64,000 nt of DNA from Arthrobacter pascens (GTDB lineage: Bacteria > Actinomycetota > Actinomycetes > Actinomycetales > Micrococcaceae), in contig NZ_JAUSXF010000001.1 of the NCBI RefSeq assembly GCF_030816475.1, positions 1,736,001 to 1,800,000 on the forward strand, in the 5' to 3' direction. The translations under genes were made by a program, and so were the position numbers. Each line of letters begins with the position of its first letter. Within the stretch, counting starts at the first letter, position 1. This document shows positions 27,620-35,449 of this stretch, one piece after another. Below the pieces are notes generated by a model, which searched no databases, had not been told where the DNA came from, and saw nothing but the letters and a program-made list of their open reading frames with translations.

Positions 27620-27645
27620 TGTCCCGGTTCCAAGGAACTGGGACA
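27620..27645. repeat. 26-bp palindromic repeat, copy 3
   Basis: TGTCCCGGTTCC-AA-GGAACTGGGACA, arms matching at 11 of 12 positions. This is the best-preserved of the three copies (24851, 25415, 27620). The bases 27419-27619 before it hold no supported gene. Confidence 0.65.
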
Positions 27646-27680
27646 TAATGTTCCGCTCGTTCAGTGTGTGTGGCAGACAT

Positions 27681-27857
27681 TCAGGGACCGGGTCGGCGAC
27701 GCATGATTAGTCGGGCGCCGTGGGTAAGGAGGACGAGAGTTCCGGCAAGAACCAGCATGGCTGTGAACGCGATGATCTGGCCGAGGAACATTGCCATGGC
27801 CACTCCAAGGGTGCCGACGTAGGTCAGGGTGAAGGTTATTGTGAGTGGCTCGATCAT
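27681..27857 (-). CDS. 58-residue membrane protein (candidate)
   Basis: Starts with ATG 27857 (MIEPLTITFTLTYVGTLG) and is nearly all hydrophobic, with two likely membrane helices (about 5-25 and 28-46) and a basic end (MRRRRPGP-like, RLIMRRRPGP). The ribosome binding site is weak. Such a clean helix-helix-basic pattern is unlikely by chance, but the function is unknown. Confidence 0.45.
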   Translation of the reverse strand: MIEPLTITFTLTYVGTLGVAMAMFLGQIIAFTAMLVLAGTLVLLTHGARLIMRRRPGP

Positions 27858-28072
27858 CGGTTCCGAGCCTGCCGACCCTTGGATCGTTCTGCCAGCATTC
27901 CTGATGTCCGTGCCATTAGAGGCCGAAGTCCCCTCGCACCAGGTTTATCTCCTATGACCAGGCCTATGCCACGTGAATTCATGAGCTCCCCCTCTACCGG
28001 TTTCGAGAGTGTGCGGGACCGAACGCCGACTACGCCGGGGCGGTGAGCGTCCTCGAATGGCCGGGCCTGTAC

Positions 28073-28429
28073 TCAGCAGGGGCTTTGTCTCTGCAGTCGC
28101 ATTGCGCGGCCGCGTTTGTCTCGGAGGTGTCCCAGGGTGAGTTCCAGTCCGTCTACTTCGCCCTTCCATCTTTCCTTCTCGGCTCGTTCCCGTCGTACGA
28201 TCAGATCCGCTTCGAGTTCGTCCAGCCGGAGGATCATCCGCGGTTCCACGTGCAGCGTGGGGCAGCGGACGCAGGCGTGTTCGTGTGCGCACGGGGTGCA
28301 GTAGGGCCTGCCGCAGGCACCGAGTTCGACCTTGCGTTTGTCGAAGTGTTCCTCTAATGCTTCCCATTCGTCGTTGGTGACCTGCGCATACTCGTGGTCG
28401 GGCAGGGCTCTGCGGTCCCTCGGGTCAGA
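28073..28429 (-). pseudogene. C-terminal remnant of a tyrosine recombinase
   Basis: About 118 codons without a start. The segment DEWEALEEHFDKRKVELGACG followed by the Cys/His cluster (CGRPYCTPCAHEHACVRCPT) and a charged helical tail is the characteristic end of a group of actinobacterial site-specific recombinases carried by transposons and plasmids. The catalytic tyrosine domain is missing: an in-frame stop lies just upstream and the next gene overlaps. It is a scar of an older mobile element inside the Tn7-like element. Confidence 0.6.
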
Positions 28430-28931
28430 GGGGACGCTGTGCGATTTCCTTCACCCACGAAGGGCTCTCGATCCCTTGCTTCTGGTCAGTCGAAAGCCGA
28501 AGGCGGGCGGCTCGAACGATGACCCGGTCCTCCTTGGGGCCAGTCCTGTCAGCGGCCATCGTTTCGGATGAGGAGACCATCGTCCTCGCTTCGCGGAGTG
28601 GTTCCTTCCAGGCTTCGGCGATAATCACGCTCTCCTCCGTGCCGGAAAGACTGCTTTCGTTGAGGAGTTTCAAAGCAGTGAGACCGACTTCACGTCGCTT
28701 CGGGTCATCGTCCAGGGTGGCTTCCAACGCCCATCTTGCTCGCGGCCACCAGTCTGACTGGCTTCCGGCCTTTGGCTTCAGACCCCACGGCCGGAGCCAG
28801 CCCATCGCAGCGAAGAGGACGGCTCCGAGGATGACGACGAACGGTCCAACGGCGGCAACGATCTGCCACCACGCGGCGTGCGACTCATGAAGGATGATGT
28901 CGATACGGCTCGGTGACGGTATCAGGTTCAC
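28425..28931 (-). CDS. Hypothetical protein with one membrane helix
   Basis: Product of 168 residues: a short N-terminus, a membrane segment at about 25-46 (AAVGPFVVILGAVLFAAMG), then a cytoplasmic part rich in helices with many Ala/Glu/Arg (WALEATLDDDPKRREVGL). The family is not recognised. It overlaps the end of the recombinase remnant by a few bases. Confidence 0.55.
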   Translation of the reverse strand: MNLIPSPSRIDIILHESHAAWWQIVAAVGPFVVILGAVLFAAMGWLRPWGLKPKAGSQSDWWPRARWALEATLDDDPKRREVGLTALKLLNESSLSGTEESVIIAEAWKEPLREARTMVSSSETMAADRTGPKEDRVIVRAARLRLSTDQKQGIESPSWVKEIAQRPL

Positions 28932-29151
28932 AAGACCAGCATAGGCGCCCAGTTCATGGCTCCGAAGGGTCTATGGAATCGGTCCGCACCACAGGCGAGG
29001 TCGTTTTGAGGGTAGGGATGTAGTCGTTAGGGACGTGAGTCTAGTAGCGGGCGGACGCTCCGACAGCACATAGCTCGAGCATGATTTGGTTCCGGATGGT
29101 TTCGTGATGTCGAGGACATGTGGACTCGATTGAACCGGAGGCCAATTCTCG

Positions 29152-29562
29152 CTAGTTCTGTACCACCCACTCGGCGCGGCTTAGAAAACCTAGGCCGGGA
29201 TCTCTACGCAGGGCTTTGATTCCGGCGGGAGACCCTACGATGAGCAGACCGACCGGGAGATTCCGACGGATAAGAAGTTGATGAGCGCCGATGAGAACTG
29301 GCACCGATGGGGACAACGGTTGGCGAACGTCCCGAAGAATCAGGAAGCCGTTCTCACGCAGCAGGGACGGGTCCGGGTCTACCTCACGGGCGACCAACTC
29401 ATAGACTGTCCATCCCGCTTCGCCCACTACTCGTTTGGCCGTCTCGATGACTTCTCTGCTAGCAGCAGGTCCGGAGCACGTAGCGACCGTCAGCAGGGAC
29501 GGAGTCCCTGGCCCATTGGCGAGGGAGTACGCCAACTCGGGCGCCCACTCGGCCGCGTCCAT
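29152..29562 (-). CDS. Hypothetical protein, 136 aa
   Basis: Starts at ATG 29562 (MDAAEWAPELAYSLANGPG); the open frame reaches further upstream but overlaps the neighbour's end. It appears as an alternating alpha/beta fold (SLLTVATCSGPAAS, WTVYELVAREV, VPVLIGAHQLLIRRN, VGLLIVGSPAG), a Rossmann-like pattern without a clear P-loop. Possibly a stand-alone domain of a larger ancestor. No family assigned. Confidence 0.5.
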   Translation of the reverse strand: MDAAEWAPELAYSLANGPGTPSLLTVATCSGPAASREVIETAKRVVGEAGWTVYELVAREVDPDPSLLRENGFLILRDVRQPLSPSVPVLIGAHQLLIRRNLPVGLLIVGSPAGIKALRRDPGLGFLSRAEWVVQN

Positions 29563-29602
29563 GCTTGCTACTTTAGGATAGAAAACGTGGGGAAGCAGGC
29601 CC

Positions 29603-30376
29603 CTAAGTGTTCCGAATTTCCAGCGGTTCAATCCGCAGCGGGACTTGGCCAGGCCACACGAGGATCCCATTCCCGTGACGCGAGTTCTCCATATTGAGCA
29701 CGTCTACTCTTGTGACTAAGCCATTCACATGGCTCAGCTCATATTTGCGCCTCTGATGCCAATGGCCACAGAAGACATGGGGAACAGCCAGCGAATCAAC
29801 GACCTCTTGCAGGAGATCCCGGGTTTTGTTCGCCTTCTCAGTCAGTTCCGGGCTGAGTCGGAAGTCTCCCGTCAGCGGGACTCCTGCCGGCGCATCATGC
29901 GTAATCAAGATGTCCAGGGGACCGCGGTCGATGAGCGCGTCCGCTTCCTCACGGGTGGGTTCTTCATTGGGCCACCAGTCCTTCCCGACGGTCCTGTGCT
30001 CGTAGTCGACACTGAACGCGCCGCCCAAGCCGCCGACAGCAAGGCCCTCAATCATGGTTCGGCCGCCTCGCGGGAGGACCCGGATATTGGACCGGATCGT
30101 TCCCAATCCGTCGTTGTCGACGGCGAGCTTCTCCAACGTGTCCCAGTTGTCGTGGTTGCCCCCGGAGACGACAAGCGTGATCCCAAGATCGATCAGGTAC
30201 TTGTTCAGCTTGGCTTCGTACCGTCCCCGCTTGGCCCCAGGCCAATCAAGTCCAAAGTCCCCGACGTGGACGGCCGTATGGACGCCTTCGCGGGCAGCTG
30301 ACCTTATGGCGGCCAGAGCCCAGCCAGCGGCCCCATGCCAATCACCAAATACTGCAAGGGGATTGAGAGCAGCCAT
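29603..30376 (-). CDS. Calcineurin-like metallophosphoesterase
   Basis: Protein of 257 residues with the metallophosphoesterase signature: FGDWHG (D-x-H, residues 11-14), HVGDFG (GD), SGGNHDNWD (GNHD), ILITHDAPAG and CGHWHQ (GHxH). All dimetal ligands appear present. ATG 30376 starts the conserved domain directly; 56 upstream in-frame codons were left out as unlikely. The substrate is unknown; stand-alone phosphoesterases in defence-rich elements may act on nucleotides or nucleic acid. Confidence 0.85.
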   Translation of the reverse strand: MAALNPLAVFGDWHGAAGWALAAIRSAAREGVHTAVHVGDFGLDWPGAKRGRYEAKLNKYLIDLGITLVVSGGNHDNWDTLEKLAVDNDGLGTIRSNIRVLPRGGRTMIEGLAVGGLGGAFSVDYEHRTVGKDWWPNEEPTREEADALIDRGPLDILITHDAPAGVPLTGDFRLSPELTEKANKTRDLLQEVVDSLAVPHVFCGHWHQRRKYELSHVNGLVTRVDVLNMENSRHGNGILVWPGQVPLRIEPLEIRNT

Positions 30377-30687
30377 TGTCCCAGCATACGTATATCTGCA
30401 GTGAGGTGTCGCCCGGCCCGGTATGGGTGCACGAGGTGGGACCATAACTCTACTTTGCCCGGCGGAGCAGCGCGACTCACCCAACCTCCTGGCTCGACGC
30501 TGCTTTCCTTCCCAGCACGCGTGGCAGAACTTGCCCGGGAGCACTGCACTCGGCCATCAGCGAGTCGGTTCTGGCACTCGCTCCGCAGGTTTTCCCCTCC
30601 CCGAACGGAAGCGTGCGCGTTAGGAGAACTGTCTATCGATCTCCCGGACTGCTCAGGAATATGGCCATCGGATTTGACTGAGCGCGG

Positions 30688-31155
30688 CTAGTCGGTGTGT
30701 GCGGCTTTAATCGATTTGAGTTCCGCCGCCACAAACTCTCTCAGGAGTTCGGAGATCTCCCGGTGACGCAAGATGGTATCGATTATTGGCTCGACTCCGA
30801 CTGGCTCGGGTATTGGCAGCGCACGATGATCCATAAGTGGGGGCACGATCGAGCCCAGAAGCCGATCGGCGTCCGCAACGTCCTCGAGTCGCATCAACGC
30901 TTCGCCTCGAAGGACCTTGGCCATTCGGTCATAGCTGACGCCGGCAAGCTCTGCGTAGCTGCGGATGTTCAGTCCCTTGTCTCGGAGCGTTGCCATGATC
31001 TTTACGGCAAGGGCATGTTGCAGGCGCGCAGTGGCGATCCGTTTTTCTTCCAAATCTGTGCTGCCTTCGAGCCACGAGATCCTGACAACTTTTCCGAAGT
31101 GGTGGCGGTCCGGCGGAGCGGCCATAAGACGGGGCTGGAACCGGGGGTCGCTCAT
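30688..31155 (-). CDS. HTH (XRE-like) transcriptional regulator, divergent from tnsA
   Basis: Protein of 155 residues with a helix-turn-helix in the middle: ALAVKIMATLRDKGLNIRSY followed by AELAGVSYDRMAKVLRGE, about residues 48-85, the XRE pattern. The N-terminal 30 residues and C-terminal 50 are helical and may mediate dimerisation. It is transcribed away from the tns operon, and the 328-base gap carries several copies of one motif (31163-31245). Control of the transposition genes by this protein is a natural inference. Confidence 0.75.
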   Translation of the reverse strand: MSDPRFQPRLMAAPPDRHHFGKVVRISWLEGSTDLEEKRIATARLQHALAVKIMATLRDKGLNIRSYAELAGVSYDRMAKVLRGEALMRLEDVADADRLLGSIVPPLMDHRALPIPEPVGVEPIIDTILRHREISELLREFVAAELKSIKAAHTD

Positions 31156-31162
31156 GGTCTGA

Positions 31163-31245
31163 TTTTAGTCCCCATTCCCGGGAACTCGCTCGCGTCATGA
31201 GAAGAATTCAGCCTTTTAGACCCTTGCTTTGGGACTAAAAGGCTG
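31163..31245. promoter_or_regulatory. Operator-like repeats between the HTH gene and tnsA
   Basis: TTTTAGTCCC (31163-31172) lies 8 bases before the HTH gene start. CAGCCTTTTAG (31209-31219) and CTAAAAGGCTG (31235-31245) form an 11-bp perfect inverted repeat 15 bases apart. The second arm overlaps GGGACTAAAA (31231-31240), the exact complement of the first motif. Three copies of TTTTAG-W-CCC in both orientations in a divergent promoter region suggest operators for the HTH protein. The rest of 31246-31483 shows no gene. Confidence 0.6.
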
Positions 31246-31483
31246 AGTAGATTGGGTAGGGAGGCTGACCGGGCTGACACGAACTGTGGGCTTCCAAAAC
31301 GTGCCGGGCTTTCATAGGAGCAGTGCCGTGCCGGGCTTCCGCATCGCGGCGAGGTCCGCGGGTGAAGAACGAGATCGCATGATTGTCGTGTATGTCGGAA
31401 TGCATGGCTCGCCCCTGCGGCCGATCTCAACGTCTTAGGCACACCTGGGGCCGCTGGCAGCGGCCAGCAGCAGGAGGGCACCA

Positions 31484-32293
31484 GTGGCCGCTAGCGATCT
31501 GAATTTGATGCTTAGCAAGAATCAGAGCGACCCCTTCCGGAACTTCAACAATAAGTACGGCCACGCAGTGCTGCTGTGGCGGGAAAGCAAAGTGAATGGC
31601 CGAGGAGTAATTCTGGACAAGCGGATGAGCGACATCGACCCGTCCACGTTTCCGTTGTGCAGGCGTGGGTACAACTACAAGCACCGCCGGAACTACGAGG
31701 GGATGTATCCGTTCATCTCAACGGGAGACTTCCTGTGGTACGAATCGATGGAGGAGTTGCGCTGCCTCGTATTGCTGGAACATACGGAAGAAATAGATTC
31801 CATCGCAACGCAGCCGTTCTGTCTGTCGTTTAAGGACAATACGAGGCATTACCCGGACGCATTTGCAGTGCACGCAGACGGAACCCGAACTGTGTATGAC
31901 GTCAAGTCCCTAGACAGCATTGACGACGCGGTCAGAAAGACGTTCGCCAAGACGACCGACGCTTGTAGCGTGCAAGGTTGGCGGCATGTCGTCCTGCATG
32001 GCATTGCGGGACTAGAGTGGAAAAACCTGGAGTGGTTGGCCTGCTTCAGGGCGGAAGACATGCACCCCGCGCCGGGGCATGAGGAAGTCTTACTCAACTA
32101 TCTGGTAACGCCCCGGACCCTGGCGCACTCTGCTACGCAGTTGGATGCCGAGCACCCGGCGTTTCACATGCCGGCGATCTACCACCTGATGTTCCGTCAG
32201 GGCATCTGTTATGACCACAGACGGCCGCTCACCCTCGACACCAAGCTTTGGGTTGGGGGCGACCGTGCAGCAACGTGCCATCGGACCCAATGA
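31484..32293 (+). CDS. tnsA: TnsA-like transposon endonuclease
   Basis: Protein of 269 residues that in Tn7 cuts the 5' ends of the element so that it moves by cut-and-paste. The restriction-endonuclease-like core is visible: WYESMEELRCLVLLEH with candidate Glu (87, 90 or 91), ATQPF, HYPDAFAV (Asp125) and VYDVKS (Lys141). The start is GTG 31484, with AGGAGGG 6-13 bases upstream. Its 3' end overlaps tnsB by 83 bases. It opens the transposition operon tnsA-tnsB-tnsC-tniQ. Confidence 0.9.
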   Translation: MAASDLNLMLSKNQSDPFRNFNNKYGHAVLLWRESKVNGRGVILDKRMSDIDPSTFPLCRRGYNYKHRRNYEGMYPFISTGDFLWYESMEELRCLVLLEHTEEIDSIATQPFCLSFKDNTRHYPDAFAVHADGTRTVYDVKSLDSIDDAVRKTFAKTTDACSVQGWRHVVLHGIAGLEWKNLEWLACFRAEDMHPAPGHEEVLLNYLVTPRTLAHSATQLDAEHPAFHMPAIYHLMFRQGICYDHRRPLTLDTKLWVGGDRAATCHRTQ

Positions 32294-34316
32294 CATCCTG
32301 ACTTTTGAGGACGGACGGTGGGAGGTCGTGTCCGTTGCCGACAATGTGTTCGCGCTCCGCAACATCGGGACCGGCGCGATGAAGAACATGTCGCTGTCGG
32401 AAATCAGCAAGCTGACGAAGGTCCCTCTTTTGTTCGATCGGTCCTTGGCTGAGACCGGCAAACTGGAGGCCGGCGGTCACAACGAACGGGAAAGACTGCG
32501 ACTGTTGGTACCCCGAGTCCAGGAGATTATCTACGGCAAGCCCGATGGGGCCGACCACTACCGTGCAGGCTACGTTCCGGAACTGACCAACCAGGGGCAA
32601 CGACTCGAGCTGATGGTAAGGCAGCTCAATGATGCCGGGATCGAGGTCGGAAAACGCACGCTCGAACGCTACGTTGCGGAGTACAAGAGCCATGGACCCG
32701 CGGGCATCCTGGACAAACGCACCATGAGAAAGCACCATCCTCTGGACAATATCCACCATGCTGTCCTTGCCTGCATCGACGACATGATCGACGACCAGAT
32801 GAACAAGTCCAGCATTTCCCTGAAGGCCCAGGCGACAAAGGTAATTCTCCTAGTTCAGGAGCTCCCAACCAGGGATTTCCCCATCCCGGGACGTGACCGC
32901 CTTGTCGCCGCCATCAAGGAGAAAACGAAAGGCCGCGAACTGAGCGGGGGAGCCAAGCGCCGCAGGACCGGCAGTAACGCACCGGACTGGATCTTCCAGG
33001 GCATGACAGCCATCATGCCCGGCAGCGAGGTCCAGATCGATTCGTCCAGGTACGACGTGCGCGCCCGCAAGCCGGACGGCACCATTGGCTCGTTCACATT
33101 GACCGTAATGATGGACAAGGCAACCCGGACTATTCTGGCCCTCAGTGTCCAGGCATCCGGCACGGGAGCGGACCACGCCTACCTCTTGGCACAGGCCATG
33201 ACACCCGCCGAAGCGCGTCCCGGCAGCGAGGAATTGTTCAACCCGTGGGTGCTGAAAGGCAAGGGCCTGCCGTGGGCGGCACTGCTGGACGACGACGCGG
33301 CGGCCAGATGGGAGACGCGCCGGCCAGTTATCCGGATCTTCCGGATCGTGACCGACAACGGGAGGGACTTCAGGAGCCGGGTCTTCGAATCCGCCTGCCG
33401 GCAACTTGGGATCATCATCACGCGCTCGGCCACCGCATCACCGACGGACAAAGGCATGGTCGAGCGGTTCTTCGAGACGCTGAAGGACCAGTTCATTTGC
33501 TATCTCCCAGGTTTCACCGGAGGCGACAGCGCGCATCGCGGAAAAAACGTGGATACGGAGGGTGTTCTCGACATTGAAAACCTCATCATTCTGCTCAACC
33601 GGTGGATCGTCCAGGTGTGGCAGAACCAGCCATTGGATGAGCTCTGCGATCCGCTGCACCCCTCCGCAAAGCCAGTGAGCCCCAACGTGATGTACGCCAG
33701 TATGTTCCCGTTCGTCGGACACGTACCGCTGGCCCTGGCGAAGGGCGATTACATTTCGCTCCTTCCGGTGGATCACCGAACTCTCCAGAAAGACGGTATC
33801 GAATTCAACTGCCGCCAATACGACTCCGAGGATCTCGCAGAGTTGCGGATGCAAACCTCCGGCGACAGCAAGTTGGGAAAAGACGGCGGCGAGTGGGAGA
33901 TCCATTTCCGGCCCTCTGACCCCCGGCAAATCTGGATGTATGTCCCCACACAGGACCGGTACATCACGTGCTACCTGAAGGAGTCCAGATTCGACGACCC
34001 TCACCTGTCCGGTTATTGGCGCATCGCCGAGGAGATGCTGAATGAGGGCTACGCCATCCCCGGCGCCCAAGCATCTGAAATCTCCGGCTCGTTCATCCAG
34101 CGGGAAGTCGACAGAATCCGACGCGAAGAGAAACACAAGGCAGCCGCAGACCTGGCCGAGCACCTCGCCGAAGTGCAGAACATGGGCGGACCTGCCACGC
34201 GCACCGACCTGACGCCCGAGGCGGGCGCGGACGAGGATAACTGGGACGATGTGGAGGGCTACCCGATGAACCCCTTCATCGTTGACCGGGATACGGATAG
34301 TGGCGACACCAAATGA
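32211..34316 (+). CDS. tnsB: TnsB-like DDE transposase
   Basis: Protein of 701 residues that binds the element ends and performs 3'-end cleavage and strand transfer. The N-terminal 240 residues contain helical DNA-binding domains (GKRTLERYVAEYKSHGPAGI is a helix-turn-helix region). The integrase core carries Asp277 (VQIDSSRYD), Asp382 (RIVTDNGRDF) and Glu418 (DKGMVERFFE), a complete DDE triad. A Mu-type beta domain follows (FNCRQYDSEDL), then a helical tail that should contact TnsC. It should recognise the CTAGTTGGCG sites at both ends. The start ATG 32211 lies inside tnsA. Confidence 0.95.
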   Translation: MTTDGRSPSTPSFGLGATVQQRAIGPNDILTFEDGRWEVVSVADNVFALRNIGTGAMKNMSLSEISKLTKVPLLFDRSLAETGKLEAGGHNERERLRLLVPRVQEIIYGKPDGADHYRAGYVPELTNQGQRLELMVRQLNDAGIEVGKRTLERYVAEYKSHGPAGILDKRTMRKHHPLDNIHHAVLACIDDMIDDQMNKSSISLKAQATKVILLVQELPTRDFPIPGRDRLVAAIKEKTKGRELSGGAKRRRTGSNAPDWIFQGMTAIMPGSEVQIDSSRYDVRARKPDGTIGSFTLTVMMDKATRTILALSVQASGTGADHAYLLAQAMTPAEARPGSEELFNPWVLKGKGLPWAALLDDDAAARWETRRPVIRIFRIVTDNGRDFRSRVFESACRQLGIIITRSATASPTDKGMVERFFETLKDQFICYLPGFTGGDSAHRGKNVDTEGVLDIENLIILLNRWIVQVWQNQPLDELCDPLHPSAKPVSPNVMYASMFPFVGHVPLALAKGDYISLLPVDHRTLQKDGIEFNCRQYDSEDLAELRMQTSGDSKLGKDGGEWEIHFRPSDPRQIWMYVPTQDRYITCYLKESRFDDPHLSGYWRIAEEMLNEGYAIPGAQASEISGSFIQREVDRIRREEKHKAAADLAEHLAEVQNMGGPATRTDLTPEAGADEDNWDDVEGYPMNPFIVDRDTDSGDTK

Positions 34317-35449
34317 CCACAGAGTTCGAATTTAGAGACCCCAACGGACCGGACATCACAAATTGGGCCGGCTACATACAATTCCTCCAAGGCCGCGGAG
34401 TTGGATTCGACCTCGTCCCGGTGGCCGAACTGTTGTCCATGACACCCTCCGCGAGGCAGAAATACGACTCCGCCCGTTTGGAATTCCTGTCCGACAACAT
34501 CGTTGTCGAAAACGAGACCGTCCAGAACATCACGAAAACCCTTGAGACAGTGATGCGACTCAATCACGGGAAACCGACGGGTGGATACGGGGTCTTCGCC
34601 TCGGCCGCCGCGGGGCGCGGGAAAACGACCGCCCTGCACTCAGTACTTCGGGAGGTGCTCACCGCCTATCTGGCCCACGACCCCACCTGCATCGTCGAGA
34701 ATCGCTGTTGTCCGGTGGCCTACATTTGCGTCCCCGACAGTGGCACACCAAAAAGTGTTTATATGGAGATTGCCGGGTATCTGGGCGTTGAATGCAAGCC
34801 CAGGGACAGTGATCCTGTCATGCGGAAGATCGTGCTGGCAGGAATCGCCAATTCCGGCATTCAGGTGTTCGTCATCGACGAGGTGCAGAATCTGGAGAAC
34901 GGCGGCCCATTCGCGAAGCGTGCAGCTGACGCCGTGCGGCGCCTGGTGGACGACACGAAGGCGAACTTCATCCTCGCAGGTATCAATGTGGAGAAGACCA
35001 GCATCATGAGCCGCACCAGAGGCCTCCAGGTCGCCAATCGCTTCATCCGCGCTGAAGTCGCGGACTATGGCAAACGCTCGGTGAACTGGAAGGGCCGCTG
35101 GAAAGGACTGGTCGGCGCCATGGCTGACGCCCTGCCGTTATACGGGGCTACACGAGACGAGATGGAGCCCATAGCTGGACAACTCTACGAAGCCTGCGGC
35201 GGCAGCGTCCAAGCTCTTAATTTGATGGCGACCCAGGCATCCCGGCAATTGATCGGGCTAGGGGACCACACCCAGGAAACGATCACCCTGGAGAAGCTGC
35301 AGGGAACCCTGGTGAACCTGGCAACCGAGCAACATATCCGGGCCAAACTGGAACGAACCCGGACGAGGGCTGCTGCTTCTGCCAGGGCGACCCGCCGGGC
35401 GAAGTCCTCACGTGCAGTGAAACCTGAGGCGGCGACCGATGCACGCTAG
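34313..35449 (+). CDS. tnsC: TnsC-like AAA+ ATPase
   Basis: Protein of 378 residues linking target choice to the transposase. Walker A is AAAGRGKTT (98-106), Walker B VFVIDEVQ (185-192), followed by the sensor-like FILAGI and an arginine-rich stretch. The last 30 residues are basic. It overlaps tnsB by ATGA and tniQ by 11 bases, so all are translated together. Confidence 0.93.
   Translation: MTTEFEFRDPNGPDITNWAGYIQFLQGRGVGFDLVPVAELLSMTPSARQKYDSARLEFLSDNIVVENETVQNITKTLETVMRLNHGKPTGGYGVFASAAAGRGKTTALHSVLREVLTAYLAHDPTCIVENRCCPVAYICVPDSGTPKSVYMEIAGYLGVECKPRDSDPVMRKIVLAGIANSGIQVFVIDEVQNLENGGPFAKRAADAVRRLVDDTKANFILAGINVEKTSIMSRTRGLQVANRFIRAEVADYGKRSVNWKGRWKGLVGAMADALPLYGATRDEMEPIAGQLYEACGGSVQALNLMATQASRQLIGLGDHTQETITLEKLQGTLVNLATEQHIRAKLERTRTRAAASARATRRAKSSRAVKPEAATDAR

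Noticed and set aside
27720..28046. 108-codon plus-strand frame
   Set aside because: Charged, His/Cys-scattered composition without structure; the opposite strand carries a cleaner small membrane protein.
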